Source: a virus | Reading direction: 5' to 3' (one strand) | Length of the DNA: 64,000 bases | Virus record (IMG/VR): IMGVR_UViG_3300023096_000002 | Location: 1 to 64,000 of that record | Shown here: piece after piece, positions 56,564-64,000 of the stretch | Layout of the letters: each line of letters opens with the position of its first letter | How positions within the stretch are numbered: position 1 is the first letter of the stretch | Made by a program: the position numbers and the translations under genes | Notes under the pieces: model-generated | Database searches by the model: none | What the model was told of the DNA's origin: nothing | The model's input: only the letters and a program-made list of their open reading frames with translations

Positions 56564-57427
56564 ATGGTTAAATCTCTTACCGCTGCTTCCAAGGCTGAAC
56601 CCAAGGAAGTTGTCGTAACCGAACAAGATGCGAACGCTCTCGCATTGGCAGCTGAAGCGGAACTTTTCGACACTGGTGCTTCCACCGGCTTTGAAAACGT
56701 TACCGCCAAAGACCTGCTCATTCCGCGCATCACCATTCTGCAGGGCTTGAGCCCTCAGGTCACACGCGGCAAGCCGGAATTCAATCCGGACCTGCGTCCA
56801 GGCATGATCTATGACGTCGGCCTGACGGAAGTCTTCGAAGAAGCCATCCACGTTATTCCGGTTCACTTCTTCAAGCAGTGGCTTGAATGGGCTCCCCGGA
56901 ACACTGGCAAGGGTCTCGTCGCTGTTCATGACAACGGCAGCATCCTGGATCAGACGGAAAAGGACGCCAAGAACAAGGACGTCCTGCCGAACGGGAACTA
57001 CGTTTCCGAAACTGCGCAATTCTATGTCCTCAACCTGTCGGCACGGAACCGCAAGTCGTTCATCGCCATGACCAGCACGCAGCTCAAGAAGAGCCGGAGC
57101 TGGCTCACTCGCGCCCAGAACGTCATGATCCCTCGCGCTGATGGCACAGAGTTCCAGGCTCCGCTGTTCTACCATTCTTACATCCTCTCCACCGTGCCGG
57201 AAAGCAATGCCGAAGGCGCATGGGATGGCTGGAAGATCGAGACCGGTCCGAAGCTCACCGAGCTTGACAACTGGAAGCACATTCACAAGCTCATCCTCGA
57301 GTTCCGCGAAAGCATCGACAAGGGCGAGGTCCAGTCGGACAAGTCGTCGCTTGAAGATGAAGTTTCCGGCGGTCGTGGCGGCGGCGGTCGCAGCGAAGGT
57401 CAGGCTGATACCGGGCAGGCAATGTAA
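56564..57427 (+). CDS. Conserved-type phage protein, possible ssDNA-binding role
   Basis: 287 residues from ATG 56564 (AAAGGAAAA upstream). The core (LLIPRITILQGLSPQVTRGKPEFNPDLRPGMIYD, later FYVLNLSARNRKSFIAMTSTQLKKSRSWLTRAQN) is of a type seen in phage replication clusters. The end is glycine-rich and then acidic/polar, as in single-strand-binding proteins. First gene of the replication block. The binding role is inference from tail composition and position only. Confidence 0.6.
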   Translation: MVKSLTAASKAEPKEVVVTEQDANALALAAEAELFDTGASTGFENVTAKDLLIPRITILQGLSPQVTRGKPEFNPDLRPGMIYDVGLTEVFEEAIHVIPVHFFKQWLEWAPRNTGKGLVAVHDNGSILDQTEKDAKNKDVLPNGNYVSETAQFYVLNLSARNRKSFIAMTSTQLKKSRSWLTRAQNVMIPRADGTEFQAPLFYHSYILSTVPESNAEGAWDGWKIETGPKLTELDNWKHIHKLILEFRESIDKGEVQSDKSSLEDEVSGGRGGGGRSEGQADTGQAM

Positions 57428-58077
57428 TGAGCCTGATCCCCGGACAAGCCTCAGACGAAGAGCTGTTCGATGGTGCGGGAGCTTCGGCTTCCGCACCAGT
57501 CATCGAGCGGCTGGTCGCCATGTGCAAGGAATGCGCCGAGCTTGAGGAAACTATTGAGAGCCTCAACGAAGCGCTGAAAGCCAATAGCGGCCGTTATCAT
57601 CACCTGAAAACCAAGGCGCTCGTTGAGCTCATGGCGGAAGCTCAGGTGCCTGAATTTACCCATCTCGATCCCATGAGCAATCTTCCTGGGGTTAAGGTCA
57701 AGATCGCAGACTTCGTTTCCGGTAGCTTGCCGAAGGAAGAATACGATCGCGAGATTGCCATCCAGAAGCTGGTGGAAGCTGGCGGCGAAAAGCTGCTCAC
57801 TGCGACCATCACAATGGACTTCCCCAAGTCTCTCCGCGATAAAGCTCTCGCCCTTTTTGGTGAACTCTTCAAGCAGTGGGACACGGAAGCCGACGTCGAA
57901 TTCAAGGAAGGCGTCCACGCGGCGACCCTCCAGGCGTTCGTCAGGGAAAAGCTCCGCAAGGGTGAAGAAGTTCCCTTCGAGGAGCTCGGCATTCATGTCG
58001 GGAAGGTCGCAAAAATCACACCAATCGGCAAGGATGGCAAGCGCCTGCGCAAGTCAACCTCTGCTACCGAGGAGTAA
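57427..58077 (+). CDS. Conserved-type phage protein
   Basis: 216 residues, start overlapping the previous stop (TAATG). N-terminal coiled coil (about 25-70), then a domain with GVKVKIADFVSGSLPKEEYDREIAIQKLVEAGG and VHAATLQAFVREKLRKGEEVPFEELGIHVGKVAKI. This last motif recurs in phage replication regions but has no known function. Pairs with the preceding gene. Confidence 0.65.
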   Translation: MSLIPGQASDEELFDGAGASASAPVIERLVAMCKECAELEETIESLNEALKANSGRYHHLKTKALVELMAEAQVPEFTHLDPMSNLPGVKVKIADFVSGSLPKEEYDREIAIQKLVEAGGEKLLTATITMDFPKSLRDKALALFGELFKQWDTEADVEFKEGVHAATLQAFVREKLRKGEEVPFEELGIHVGKVAKITPIGKDGKRLRKSTSATEE

Positions 58078-58082
58078 TCAGC

Positions 58083-58766
58083 TTGGAAGAACGACATAAA
58101 GAGCTGATGGAACGCCAACGGATTGACCGCTTCCTGCAGAACATGTTCGAAGTGGTCAATCAGTTTGGCAACATCAAGCGGTATAGCCGCGATCATTTGA
58201 TCAAGCCTGAAAACGATCTGGAGCACACCGGCTTCATGGTCATCTGGGCTTTGTTCGTCGGTCGCAAACTGCGCAACGAAGGCATCGGCATTGACATGGA
58301 AGTGTTGCTCACACGCGCCACGGTCCATGACCTTGAGGAAAGCCTCACTGGTGACATCGCTCGTCCGACAAAGCACGCAAATGCTCGGGTCAGCGCCGCC
58401 TTCAAGGAAGTGGAACTCGCAGCCGTTACGCACTTGGAAAACTTTCTCGGCGTTAACTTCATGTACGACTGGGAGAGTGCCAAAAGCAATGACCGAGAAG
58501 GCTGGATTATCAAGCTCGGGGACATGGCGGCAGTCGTCTACAAGACCATGATCGAAGTTTCGATGTATGGCAATAAGGGCTTTCTCCGCGTTGCGGAGGA
58601 GGTCAAAGTTGAGCTGCTCAAGTTGACCGGCTTCCTGAAGCAGAACGGCTTCCCGGAACTGCACTGGATACCGGAAGAACTGAGCGAGGTTCTTCACCGC
58701 GTTCACTACGGGGAAATTCAACACGGCGGTTTCTTCCGTGCTTTCGGGGAGCATCGTTATGGTTGA
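58083..58766 (+). CDS. HD-domain 5'-nucleotidase, YfbR-like
   Basis: 227 residues from TTG 58083, with GAGGAG eight bases upstream; ATG 58107 is an alternative. The HD motif is complete: His48 in LEHTGF, His82-Asp83 in ATVHDLEE, and the LTGDIARPTKHAN segment with Asp91 that is typical of YfbR-type dNMP phosphatases. It dephosphorylates deoxynucleoside monophosphates, feeding the deoxyribosyltransferase and ThyX-like genes beside it. Confidence 0.82.
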   Translation: MEERHKELMERQRIDRFLQNMFEVVNQFGNIKRYSRDHLIKPENDLEHTGFMVIWALFVGRKLRNEGIGIDMEVLLTRATVHDLEESLTGDIARPTKHANARVSAAFKEVELAAVTHLENFLGVNFMYDWESAKSNDREGWIIKLGDMAAVVYKTMIEVSMYGNKGFLRVAEEVKVELLKLTGFLKQNGFPELHWIPEELSEVLHRVHYGEIQHGGFFRAFGEHRYG

Positions 58767-59907
58767 TATCTTTTGCCACGGCGCGGAGATGCATGTCGTC
58801 GTCCGTGACCGGCCGCACACGACCAAAATACTGAGAGCTTGGAAGCATTCCAGGCCGAACGATGAGACCAAGTCCATTGAAACCATCGCTGCGATTGACG
58901 TACCGGTGAACGAAATGGACGACTTCATCCTGGAAATCTATGCGCCCATCATCGTCAGGGAAGTACTTTTTGGGCTCCGTGATCATGTTGCGTGGGCGCG
59001 TACCAGCCGCGTGGATGACCTTACTCAGTGGCCGATTTATCAGCCAAGTCTGTTCGGCTATGAAGCGGACATTCAGCAACTGATGGTCCAGATGAAGCGG
59101 GATATGGTCGACGGCAATCCGCAGGACGACTTCCGCATGAACCTGCCATTGTGCTACATGACGCACTTCACCATGAAGATTACCCCGCGCACTCTCCTCA
59201 AGGTCATGGGCACACTGACCAAGGAAATTGCGCTGGCACCAGACACTCTCATCCGCAACATGTGGCGCGACTTGAAGAACCTTTTCAAGAGTGCCATTGC
59301 CGGTGGACCTTGGCAGGCTATCGGCGAAGTTGATGGCTTTGGCAGTGTTCCACTGGTGAACCGTGCCGGTATTGATCCAGTAGACCAGCCATCGGGTTTT
59401 CTCATTGGCGGTATGGTTGCAGCGCGGCTTGGGGCCGTACCATTGGCCTTACGCGCGCAACTTGTGCGCCACAGGCCCGTCAGTATACGGGATGACTTGG
59501 TGCAATACCTGACCGCCAAGGGTATTACCCGATCCATCCGGAATACCCTTAATGTCGAGGTCGCGATGACGCAGGAAATGGCTACCAGCCTTGTTATCAA
59601 GCGCAATTGCTGGATCAGTCAAGATGACCTTTGGGCTCCAGTGCTCAAAGCTCTCAATTCAGCTATCGGCGGCGGGCATAAAGTAGCCGGTCCGATACTG
59701 CCCTGCAACGGCCGGAACGATTGCCCTATTGAACGCGACAACGTGTTGCGCTTTGAAGGCAAAGACCCCGCTCCGCCCTGCCCGATCTGGATGAAGATGA
59801 AGGGTCAACACTACACTTCACCGCAGATTGATCCGGCATATGCCTTCTCCAAGCGACGCCAAAATCCTGGATGGTGGCAAAACCGGATCGTCGACAGCGA
59901 AGTCTAA
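58759..59907 (+). CDS. ThyX-like protein (divergent)
   Basis: 382 residues from ATG 58759, overlapping the previous gene by 8 nt. Two features recall flavin-dependent thymidylate synthases: YMTHFTMKITPRTLLKVMGTL and RAQLVRHRPVSIRDDLVQY, the latter close to the RHRx7S motif but with Leu at the Ser position. FGLRDHVAWARTSRVDD may be a related half. The C-terminus has a CNGRNDCP loop. It could be an inactive or altered ThyX homologue; another fold is possible. Confidence 0.45.
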   Translation: MVDIFCHGAEMHVVVRDRPHTTKILRAWKHSRPNDETKSIETIAAIDVPVNEMDDFILEIYAPIIVREVLFGLRDHVAWARTSRVDDLTQWPIYQPSLFGYEADIQQLMVQMKRDMVDGNPQDDFRMNLPLCYMTHFTMKITPRTLLKVMGTLTKEIALAPDTLIRNMWRDLKNLFKSAIAGGPWQAIGEVDGFGSVPLVNRAGIDPVDQPSGFLIGGMVAARLGAVPLALRAQLVRHRPVSIRDDLVQYLTAKGITRSIRNTLNVEVAMTQEMATSLVIKRNCWISQDDLWAPVLKALNSAIGGGHKVAGPILPCNGRNDCPIERDNVLRFEGKDPAPPCPIWMKMKGQHYTSPQIDPAYAFSKRRQNPGWWQNRIVDSEV

Positions 59908-59932
59908 TCCCCTTTTGGTAAGGAACTATCAG

Positions 59933-60457
59933 ATGAGTACTGCTGACTACAAATACGACGTCTATATGGCTGGCCCGTTCTTCACGCCGGAACAAAAAGC
60001 CACTATGGATCGCCTCAAAGCCATCCTCCTGCAGGAAGAACTACGGGTTTGTGATCCACGGGAACTGAACCCCGTACTTACGGACATGACTGATGAGCAA
60101 CGAAAGGCGTTCAGCAAGAAGGATATCTTCGACGCCAACGTTGTCGGTCTGCTCCGTAGCTGGTGCGTGATCGCCTGCATCGATGACCGGGACACCGGCA
60201 CGAGCTGGGAGCTTGGATACGCCTACTGCCTCATGACACATCGTGACGGCGGGCGCGGTCCAATCATCACCGTCAGCGCGAACGGCTACGGCTGCAACGT
60301 GATGTTGAGCGAAGCCGCCGACGGACACTTCCCCACCCTTGAAGCTCTCGATCGTCGCATCATCCGTTTGGCGCGGCAGATCAAGGATCAGACGGACGGC
60401 GGTGTTCTCAAGGACAGCGGCTTCTATGATGGAGCGTTGGCCGATGCAGTCGAGTGA
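59933..60457 (+). CDS. Nucleoside 2-deoxyribosyltransferase-like protein
   Basis: 174 residues from ATG 59933 (AAGGAA upstream). DVYMAGPFFTPEQ is the N-terminal loop, DIFDANVVGLLRSWCVIACIDDRDTGTSWELGYAY contains the conserved Asp and catalytic Glu93 of PF05014 enzymes. They exchange or remove bases on deoxynucleosides (or monophosphates), fitting a salvage or modified-base role. Confidence 0.8.
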   Translation: MSTADYKYDVYMAGPFFTPEQKATMDRLKAILLQEELRVCDPRELNPVLTDMTDEQRKAFSKKDIFDANVVGLLRSWCVIACIDDRDTGTSWELGYAYCLMTHRDGGRGPIITVSANGYGCNVMLSEAADGHFPTLEALDRRIIRLARQIKDQTDGGVLKDSGFYDGALADAVE

Positions 60458-60662
60458 AGAATGGAAAGTTATCACCGTAGATAACTTCGCCCGCGAGAGC
60501 CATGCTGACCGTCTAATCTTTCAGAACGTTCATAGCGAGGAGTTTGCTAAGTTCATTGCTGATCAGCTTCAGGCTAAGTTCGGTGGTGAGCAGGCTTGGG
60601 ATTTCTACACTCAACGCACGATGAGCGCTCGTCTGTGGCGCGGCATGGAGGACTTGATTTGA
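60444..60662 (+). CDS. Hypothetical small protein
   Basis: 72 residues from ATG 60444, overlapping the previous gene by 14 nt; ATG 60429 would add five. Acidic, helical (EEFAKFIADQLQAKFGGEQAWDF). Unknown. Confidence 0.6.
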   Translation: MQSSEEWKVITVDNFARESHADRLIFQNVHSEEFAKFIADQLQAKFGGEQAWDFYTQRTMSARLWRGMEDLI

Positions 60663-61132
60663 CACACGCCCGCGTCGTAATCCTTCTCGACCTTGAAGGA
60701 ACGGTCTGCAACAATGGCCATCGCGTGGAGCTGTATCAGGCTCAGGAGTGGGATGAGTATGCAGCGTTCTGCAAGAATGATATCCCGTACACGGACGTCA
60801 TGGACCTGCTGAACAATCTCTGCGAAGATACTGACAATGTTGACGTCATTGTTATCAGCGATCGCAGCGATGAATATCTCATGGCGACCATTGATTGGTT
60901 TGTCAAGTGGGGCGAGTTCGATGTGAAGAACTTTTACATGCGCTCCCGCTATGACATGCCCAAGACCAAGGAGCCTATCCTCAAGCTGGAACTATTTGAG
61001 AAAATGAAGGTGGCGGAAGGTTATCCGGCTGGCACCGTCTTCATCGCCCTGGACGACAAGGATGACGTCTGTGAGGCATATCGTAACGCTGGCATTTCAT
61101 GCTGGCAAGTTCGGAATGGAGTAATATCATGA
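60659..61132 (+). CDS. HAD-family phosphatase, PNK 3'-phosphatase-like
   Basis: 157 residues from TTG 60659, with GGAGG seven bases upstream deciding the start. HAD motifs: I LLDLEGTV (Asp11, but Glu13 where Asp is normal), II VISDRSD (Ser67), III around KTKEPILK, IV IALDDKDD. The layout resembles the phosphatase half of T4 polynucleotide kinase, which repairs 3' ends. The Asp-to-Glu change at the acid/base position is unusual and may slow or alter catalysis. Confidence 0.75.
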   Translation: MTHARVVILLDLEGTVCNNGHRVELYQAQEWDEYAAFCKNDIPYTDVMDLLNNLCEDTDNVDVIVISDRSDEYLMATIDWFVKWGEFDVKNFYMRSRYDMPKTKEPILKLELFEKMKVAEGYPAGTVFIALDDKDDVCEAYRNAGISCWQVRNGVIS

Positions 61133-61848
61133 ATAAGAACGGTCAACAGGTTTGGATCGTTACCGGCTCATCGAGTGGTCTCGGAGCGGCAATCTCCGAT
61201 GTACTGACTAAAGCGTGCGGTTTCCACGTTGAAAAATGGGACCTGGACAACGGCATGGACGTCACCAAAGCGGAAGATGTCTATATGTTCATGGATGCTT
61301 ACGTGGAGCACGGCGTCAAGATCGATGGCATTGTGAATTGCGCTGGCATCGCGAAGTTGGCATGGTTCAAGGACATCACTCAGGAAGACTACGACGCGGT
61401 CTTTGATGTCAATTGCCGGTCTATCTTCAACATGGTTCAATCGGCCATCTTCAACGGAGTGTTCGACTACCGCCCGACGGTCGTCAACGTCATCAGTACG
61501 GCCAGTCGGTTGCCGATGACAAACAGCTTCACCTATTGCGCGTCCAAGGCGGCGGCGGAAATGATGACCCGCCAGATGGCACGGGAGCTCATCAAGACCC
61601 ACGGCATCACCGTTTTTGGTATCGCTCCGAACAAGCTCAAGAAGACCGGCATGACCGATCAAATCGATGAGCGAGTGCAGGAATTGCGCGGCTGGTCGGC
61701 TGAGGAAGCCAAGGGCTATCAGGAAGCGGGCAACGGGAACCTGGAATATACCGACCCGAACTCCGTCGCTGCCGTGCTCGGCTTCATGCTCAGCAAGCCA
61801 GAGTTCCACAAGTTCCAGAACGGCGCTATCATCCCGATGGGCGTCTGA
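61129..61848 (+). CDS. Short-chain dehydrogenase/reductase
   Basis: 239 residues from ATG 61129 (ATGA overlap). The Rossmann motif TGSSSGLG (12-19), NCAG (70-73), a catalytic Ser near 123-126, Tyr136 and Lys140 in YCASK are all present, so it should be an active NAD(P)-dependent oxidoreductase. An SDR within a phage nucleotide block is unusual; substrate unknown, possibly a sugar or a modified base precursor. Confidence 0.88.
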   Translation: MNKNGQQVWIVTGSSSGLGAAISDVLTKACGFHVEKWDLDNGMDVTKAEDVYMFMDAYVEHGVKIDGIVNCAGIAKLAWFKDITQEDYDAVFDVNCRSIFNMVQSAIFNGVFDYRPTVVNVISTASRLPMTNSFTYCASKAAAEMMTRQMARELIKTHGITVFGIAPNKLKKTGMTDQIDERVQELRGWSAEEAKGYQEAGNGNLEYTDPNSVAAVLGFMLSKPEFHKFQNGAIIPMGV

Positions 61849-61877
61849 ACTACACCAAAAGCTGAAAGGGACTACTT

Positions 61878-62378
61878 ATGAAATTGGATCAATTGTGCGT
61901 GTACTGCGGAACTGAAGATGACGCAGACGACGCAAAGGTCACTCTCGGATTGCAGGATGCGGTCTGGGTTCGTGACGAAGTCCTTGGCTATGTGTCCGTC
62001 AAGGATCGTGCCGGTAACTGGACCACCGGCATCAGCGAAGGTATCCTCCAGTTCAATTATGATACTGGCATGGAATACGAGCTGCTGACCTACACCAGCG
62101 GACCTAACTGGCATGACCTGCATAACCTCAATCAGGAACGTGCTCGCGTCGGCCACGTAGGCTATCACCTGGAAGACGGCGAAGAGTTCCCGGAGCGTTG
62201 GCAGGAGCTGATGGTGCAGGAAATGTTCACCAGCCGTCACTCCAATCCGAAGGTGCTGGAAGCCAAGCGCAACTATCACTACCGGATTTACGATACGGTC
62301 GATACCCTTGGTTACTATTCCAAGGTCATTCGCCGTCTCGGCCCGGACACTTCCTACCCATCGCCACTGAGGGGCTGA
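61878..62378 (+). CDS. VOC/glyoxalase-like protein
   Basis: 166 residues; AAAGGGA before the ATG. KLDQLCVYC at the start and LQFNYDTGMEYELLTYTSGPNW with VGHVGYHLEDGEEFPERW resemble the paired beta-alpha-beta units and metal-site His/Glu of the vicinal oxygen chelate fold. Probably a metal-dependent enzyme or binding protein; assignment moderate. Confidence 0.5.
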   Translation: MKLDQLCVYCGTEDDADDAKVTLGLQDAVWVRDEVLGYVSVKDRAGNWTTGISEGILQFNYDTGMEYELLTYTSGPNWHDLHNLNQERARVGHVGYHLEDGEEFPERWQELMVQEMFTSRHSNPKVLEAKRNYHYRIYDTVDTLGYYSKVIRRLGPDTSYPSPLRG

Positions 62379-62379
62379 C

Positions 62380-62775
62380 ATGACCAGCAAGATAAACGAG
62401 AAGTTCAAGGAAGTTCCAGGTCCTGGAAACCGTGCAGAAAATGCCGGGGACATCCTGATCAATGGTGGCGTAACGTTCCAGGAGCGTCACAAGGTTTACG
62501 GGAACAACTTCCTCAAGGTCGGCGATATGTGCGTCGCCATGTTCCCGGAAGGCTTGACACTCAAGACCGCTGAAGACTTCATCAGGTTCGAGCTGTTCAT
62601 GATGAAGACCGTGAAATTCAGCCGGTATGCGGAAAACTTCAGCAAGGGCGGTCATCAGGACAGCATTCACGATGACATGGTTTACAGCGCCATGCTCGAG
62701 TTCGTTGATGGCGTTCTCAAGAATGGCATGAGCTATGTCATCACTCCGGTAGCTGATCCTGGAGCCATGAAATAA
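62380..62775 (+). CDS. DUF6378-like phage protein
   Basis: 131 residues. ERHKVYGNNFLKVGDMCVAMFPEGL, then ELFMMKTVKFSRYA and DSIHDDMVYSAMLEF follow the R...YG ... K..R ... D...D...Y pattern of DUF6378, often near nucleotide-metabolism genes; it is an all-helical fold that may relate to MazG-type enzymes. Stop and next start overlap by one base. Confidence 0.65.
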   Translation: MTSKINEKFKEVPGPGNRAENAGDILINGGVTFQERHKVYGNNFLKVGDMCVAMFPEGLTLKTAEDFIRFELFMMKTVKFSRYAENFSKGGHQDSIHDDMVYSAMLEFVDGVLKNGMSYVITPVADPGAMK

Positions 62776-63314
62776 TGCTCACTCTCATCTATGACACGGA
62801 AACCACTGACTTGATGAAGAACATGGGAATGCCGATCTCGGCGCAGCCCCATATCATCGAGTATTTTGGCCTGTCGGTTGATGAGAGTAGTGCAGAGCTG
62901 GCTGAGGTGGGAAGCCTCGGCCAGCTGATCAAGCCACCAAAAGCGGTGACTGACTTCACTACCAATCTGACCGGCATCAGCAATCCGATGCTCTGGGACA
63001 AGAAGAACTTTGAGTTCTATGCGCCCATGATCAAGGACCATATCGAAAAGCATGATCGCGTTGTAGCTCACAATGCGGCCTATGATAAAGACATTATCAA
63101 CACTGAGATGACACGTATCGGCATGACGGTCAATTGGCCGGAAGTCATCTGCACCGTTGAAATGACCCTGTGGATTAAGGGCTTCCGCTTGAAGCTCGGC
63201 GGTCTACACATCGAGCTTTTTGGTGAAGACTTTGCCAATAAGCACCGCGCTGAGCCGGACGTCCGCGCTCTATACCGCTGCTATGTGGAACTACGCAAGA
63301 GGGATTGGATATGA
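62775..63314 (+). CDS. DnaQ-type 3'-5' exonuclease
   Basis: 179 residues. ExoI YDTETTD (Asp7, Glu9), ExoII VVAHNAAYDKDI, ExoIII HRAEPDVRAL (His and Asp): a DEDDh exonuclease like the polymerase III epsilon subunit. Two genes before the DnaE-like gene, it is likely the proofreading partner. Confidence 0.85.
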   Translation: MLTLIYDTETTDLMKNMGMPISAQPHIIEYFGLSVDESSAELAEVGSLGQLIKPPKAVTDFTTNLTGISNPMLWDKKNFEFYAPMIKDHIEKHDRVVAHNAAYDKDIINTEMTRIGMTVNWPEVICTVEMTLWIKGFRLKLGGLHIELFGEDFANKHRAEPDVRALYRCYVELRKRDWI

Positions 63315-63670
63315 AGAAGGCAGGCACTCCACTCGCCAAACTCCTTGAAGAGTGCAAAGAAACCTGCCTCAAGGATGACGTGAAACGGTTCTATTTCATC
63401 ATGCCGGTCGGTATGATTTCTGAGCGAATGGATCGTGCCTTCGGTTTCAGCCAGTCCGGTGGCGTCGGTGTGATTTGTGCTCGCGGCTTGCGGCAGATGA
63501 CATATGCCAAGCCATTGGACATGTCCATCGTGTTCGTCAATCAAGAAGATGATCCGGCGCAAACCTTTGCCGGTCTAAGGAATATTCGCGTTCACATTTT
63601 CAATGAGTGCTCCACTACATGCGCTCAGAAATGGGAACTGGCTTATCGGCGCATAGGTGACCTCACATGA
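63311..63670 (+). CDS. Hypothetical protein between exonuclease and DnaE
   Basis: 119 residues from ATG 63311; overlaps both neighbours by ATGA. VKRFYFIMPVGMISERMDRAFGFSQSGGVGVICARGLRQM and RNIRVHIFNECS suggest an alpha/beta fold. Perhaps a replisome accessory; no family. Confidence 0.65.
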   Translation: MKKAGTPLAKLLEECKETCLKDDVKRFYFIMPVGMISERMDRAFGFSQSGGVGVICARGLRQMTYAKPLDMSIVFVNQEDDPAQTFAGLRNIRVHIFNECSTTCAQKWELAYRRIGDLT

Positions 63671-64000
63671 AAATTATGACCGGATACAGCTTCCGCCACT
63701 CTAGCGGACATCTCGTAGACGTTATCAAGCGACTGATGGAAGTTAAGTATCCGGTCGCGCCCATCAGTGACTTCTGCAGCACCTTCGGTTATGTCCGCTG
63801 GAAGAAGCTTTGCGACAAGGCCAAACTGCGGCCGATGTACGGAGTAACCATTCCGGTGACTGCGAGCATGGAAGCCAAGAAGCCGGTGACTGCAGAGTGG
63901 ACGTTCTTCGCCAAGGACAATCTGATCGGCATGAACAACATCCTGGAAATGGCAACAAATCAGTTCCGCTACACTCCGTTGATCAGCTACAAGCAAGCCA
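63667..64000 (+). CDS. DNA polymerase III alpha (DnaE)-like, PHP domain, cut by window end
   Basis: 111 residues visible. The N-terminus HSSGHLVDVIKRLMEVKYPVAP, then ISDFCSTFGYVRWKKLCDKAKLRPMYGVTIPV and WTFFAKDNLIGMNNILEMATNQF follow the PHP domain of C-family polymerases. The usual first HxH is replaced here (RHSSGH), and DHG is replaced by STF, so metal-dependent PHP activity is probably lost. The polymerase body lies beyond the window. Confidence 0.8.
   Translation, partial: MKIMTGYSFRHSSGHLVDVIKRLMEVKYPVAPISDFCSTFGYVRWKKLCDKAKLRPMYGVTIPVTASMEAKKPVTAEWTFFAKDNLIGMNNILEMATNQFRYTPLISYKQA

Noticed and set aside
56546-57496. Minus-strand frame opposite the first replication gene
   Set aside because: The plus-strand gene has a ribosome site, a promoter and coupling to the next gene; the opposite frame has none.
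1-64000. Integrase, repressor or transposase genes that would suggest a prophage or a Mu-like transposing phage
   Set aside because: None is visible. The tail genes are Mu-like but the head genes are HK97-type, and no transposase or att-like repeat was found.

Overview
The window is about 64 kb of a large tailed-phage genome with a contractile tail (myovirus morphology). The evidence is an HK97-type head set (terminase, portal, prohead protease, capsid protein, connectors), a Mu-type tail set (sheath, tube, a frameshifted assembly chaperone, tape measure, and baseplate proteins of the Mu gp43-gp48 kind), a lysis cassette, and the N-terminus of a DnaE-type DNA polymerase at the right edge. No integrase, CI-type repressor, rRNA or recognisable tRNA gene is visible, so nothing points to lysogeny. 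The host cannot be fixed from sequence alone. Spanins and an SAR-less muramidase indicate a Gram-negative host, and the balanced base composition and gene style would suit a phage of an alphaproteobacterium, but that is a guess.

Layout. 1-2984 (+): the end of a SNF2-type helicase, small proteins and an M15 peptidase. 2985-3087: a two-way terminator. 3071-35359 (-): the virion and lysis genes in one direction. In order of transcription they are a PD-(D/E)XK nuclease, a NusG/RfaH-like factor, a structured non-coding leader of about 470 nt, terminase small subunit, an HU-like protein, fibre genes (one collagen-like, two beta-propeller), terminase large subunit, portal, protease, capsid, connectors, tail, baseplate, fibres, endolysin and spanins. 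35360-36860: two back-to-back divergent promoters, a probable small RNA and AT-rich repeats. 36518-41053 (-): small proteins, several with signal peptides, mixed with interspersed repeats and two gene-free stretches that look like replication or control DNA. 41053-56305 (-): a dense ladder of about 45 small early-type genes, most of them coupled by ATGA or TAATG overlaps. It includes a DUF932 protein, MazG, small HTH proteins and a zinc-ribbon protein. 56306-56563: a divergent promoter region. 56564-64000 (+): nucleotide-metabolism and replication genes (HD nucleotidase, ThyX-like, deoxyribosyltransferase, HAD phosphatase, short-chain dehydrogenase, DnaQ-type exonuclease, DnaE).

How it fits together. 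The rightward block at 56.5-64 kb makes nucleotides and DNA. The leftward ladder carries accessory, host-takeover style functions. The virion block at 3-35 kb is probably the late operon. At the head of that block sit a phage NusG-like protein and a long structured leader, with an intrinsic terminator further down, so it may be controlled by phage-encoded processive antitermination. That is the best candidate here for an undescribed regulatory system. Other features that stand out are unusually cysteine-rich virion proteins, arrays of an ACCGGTC word in two places, AT-rich iteron-like repeats, and a T TTT TTA frameshift site before the tape-measure gene.
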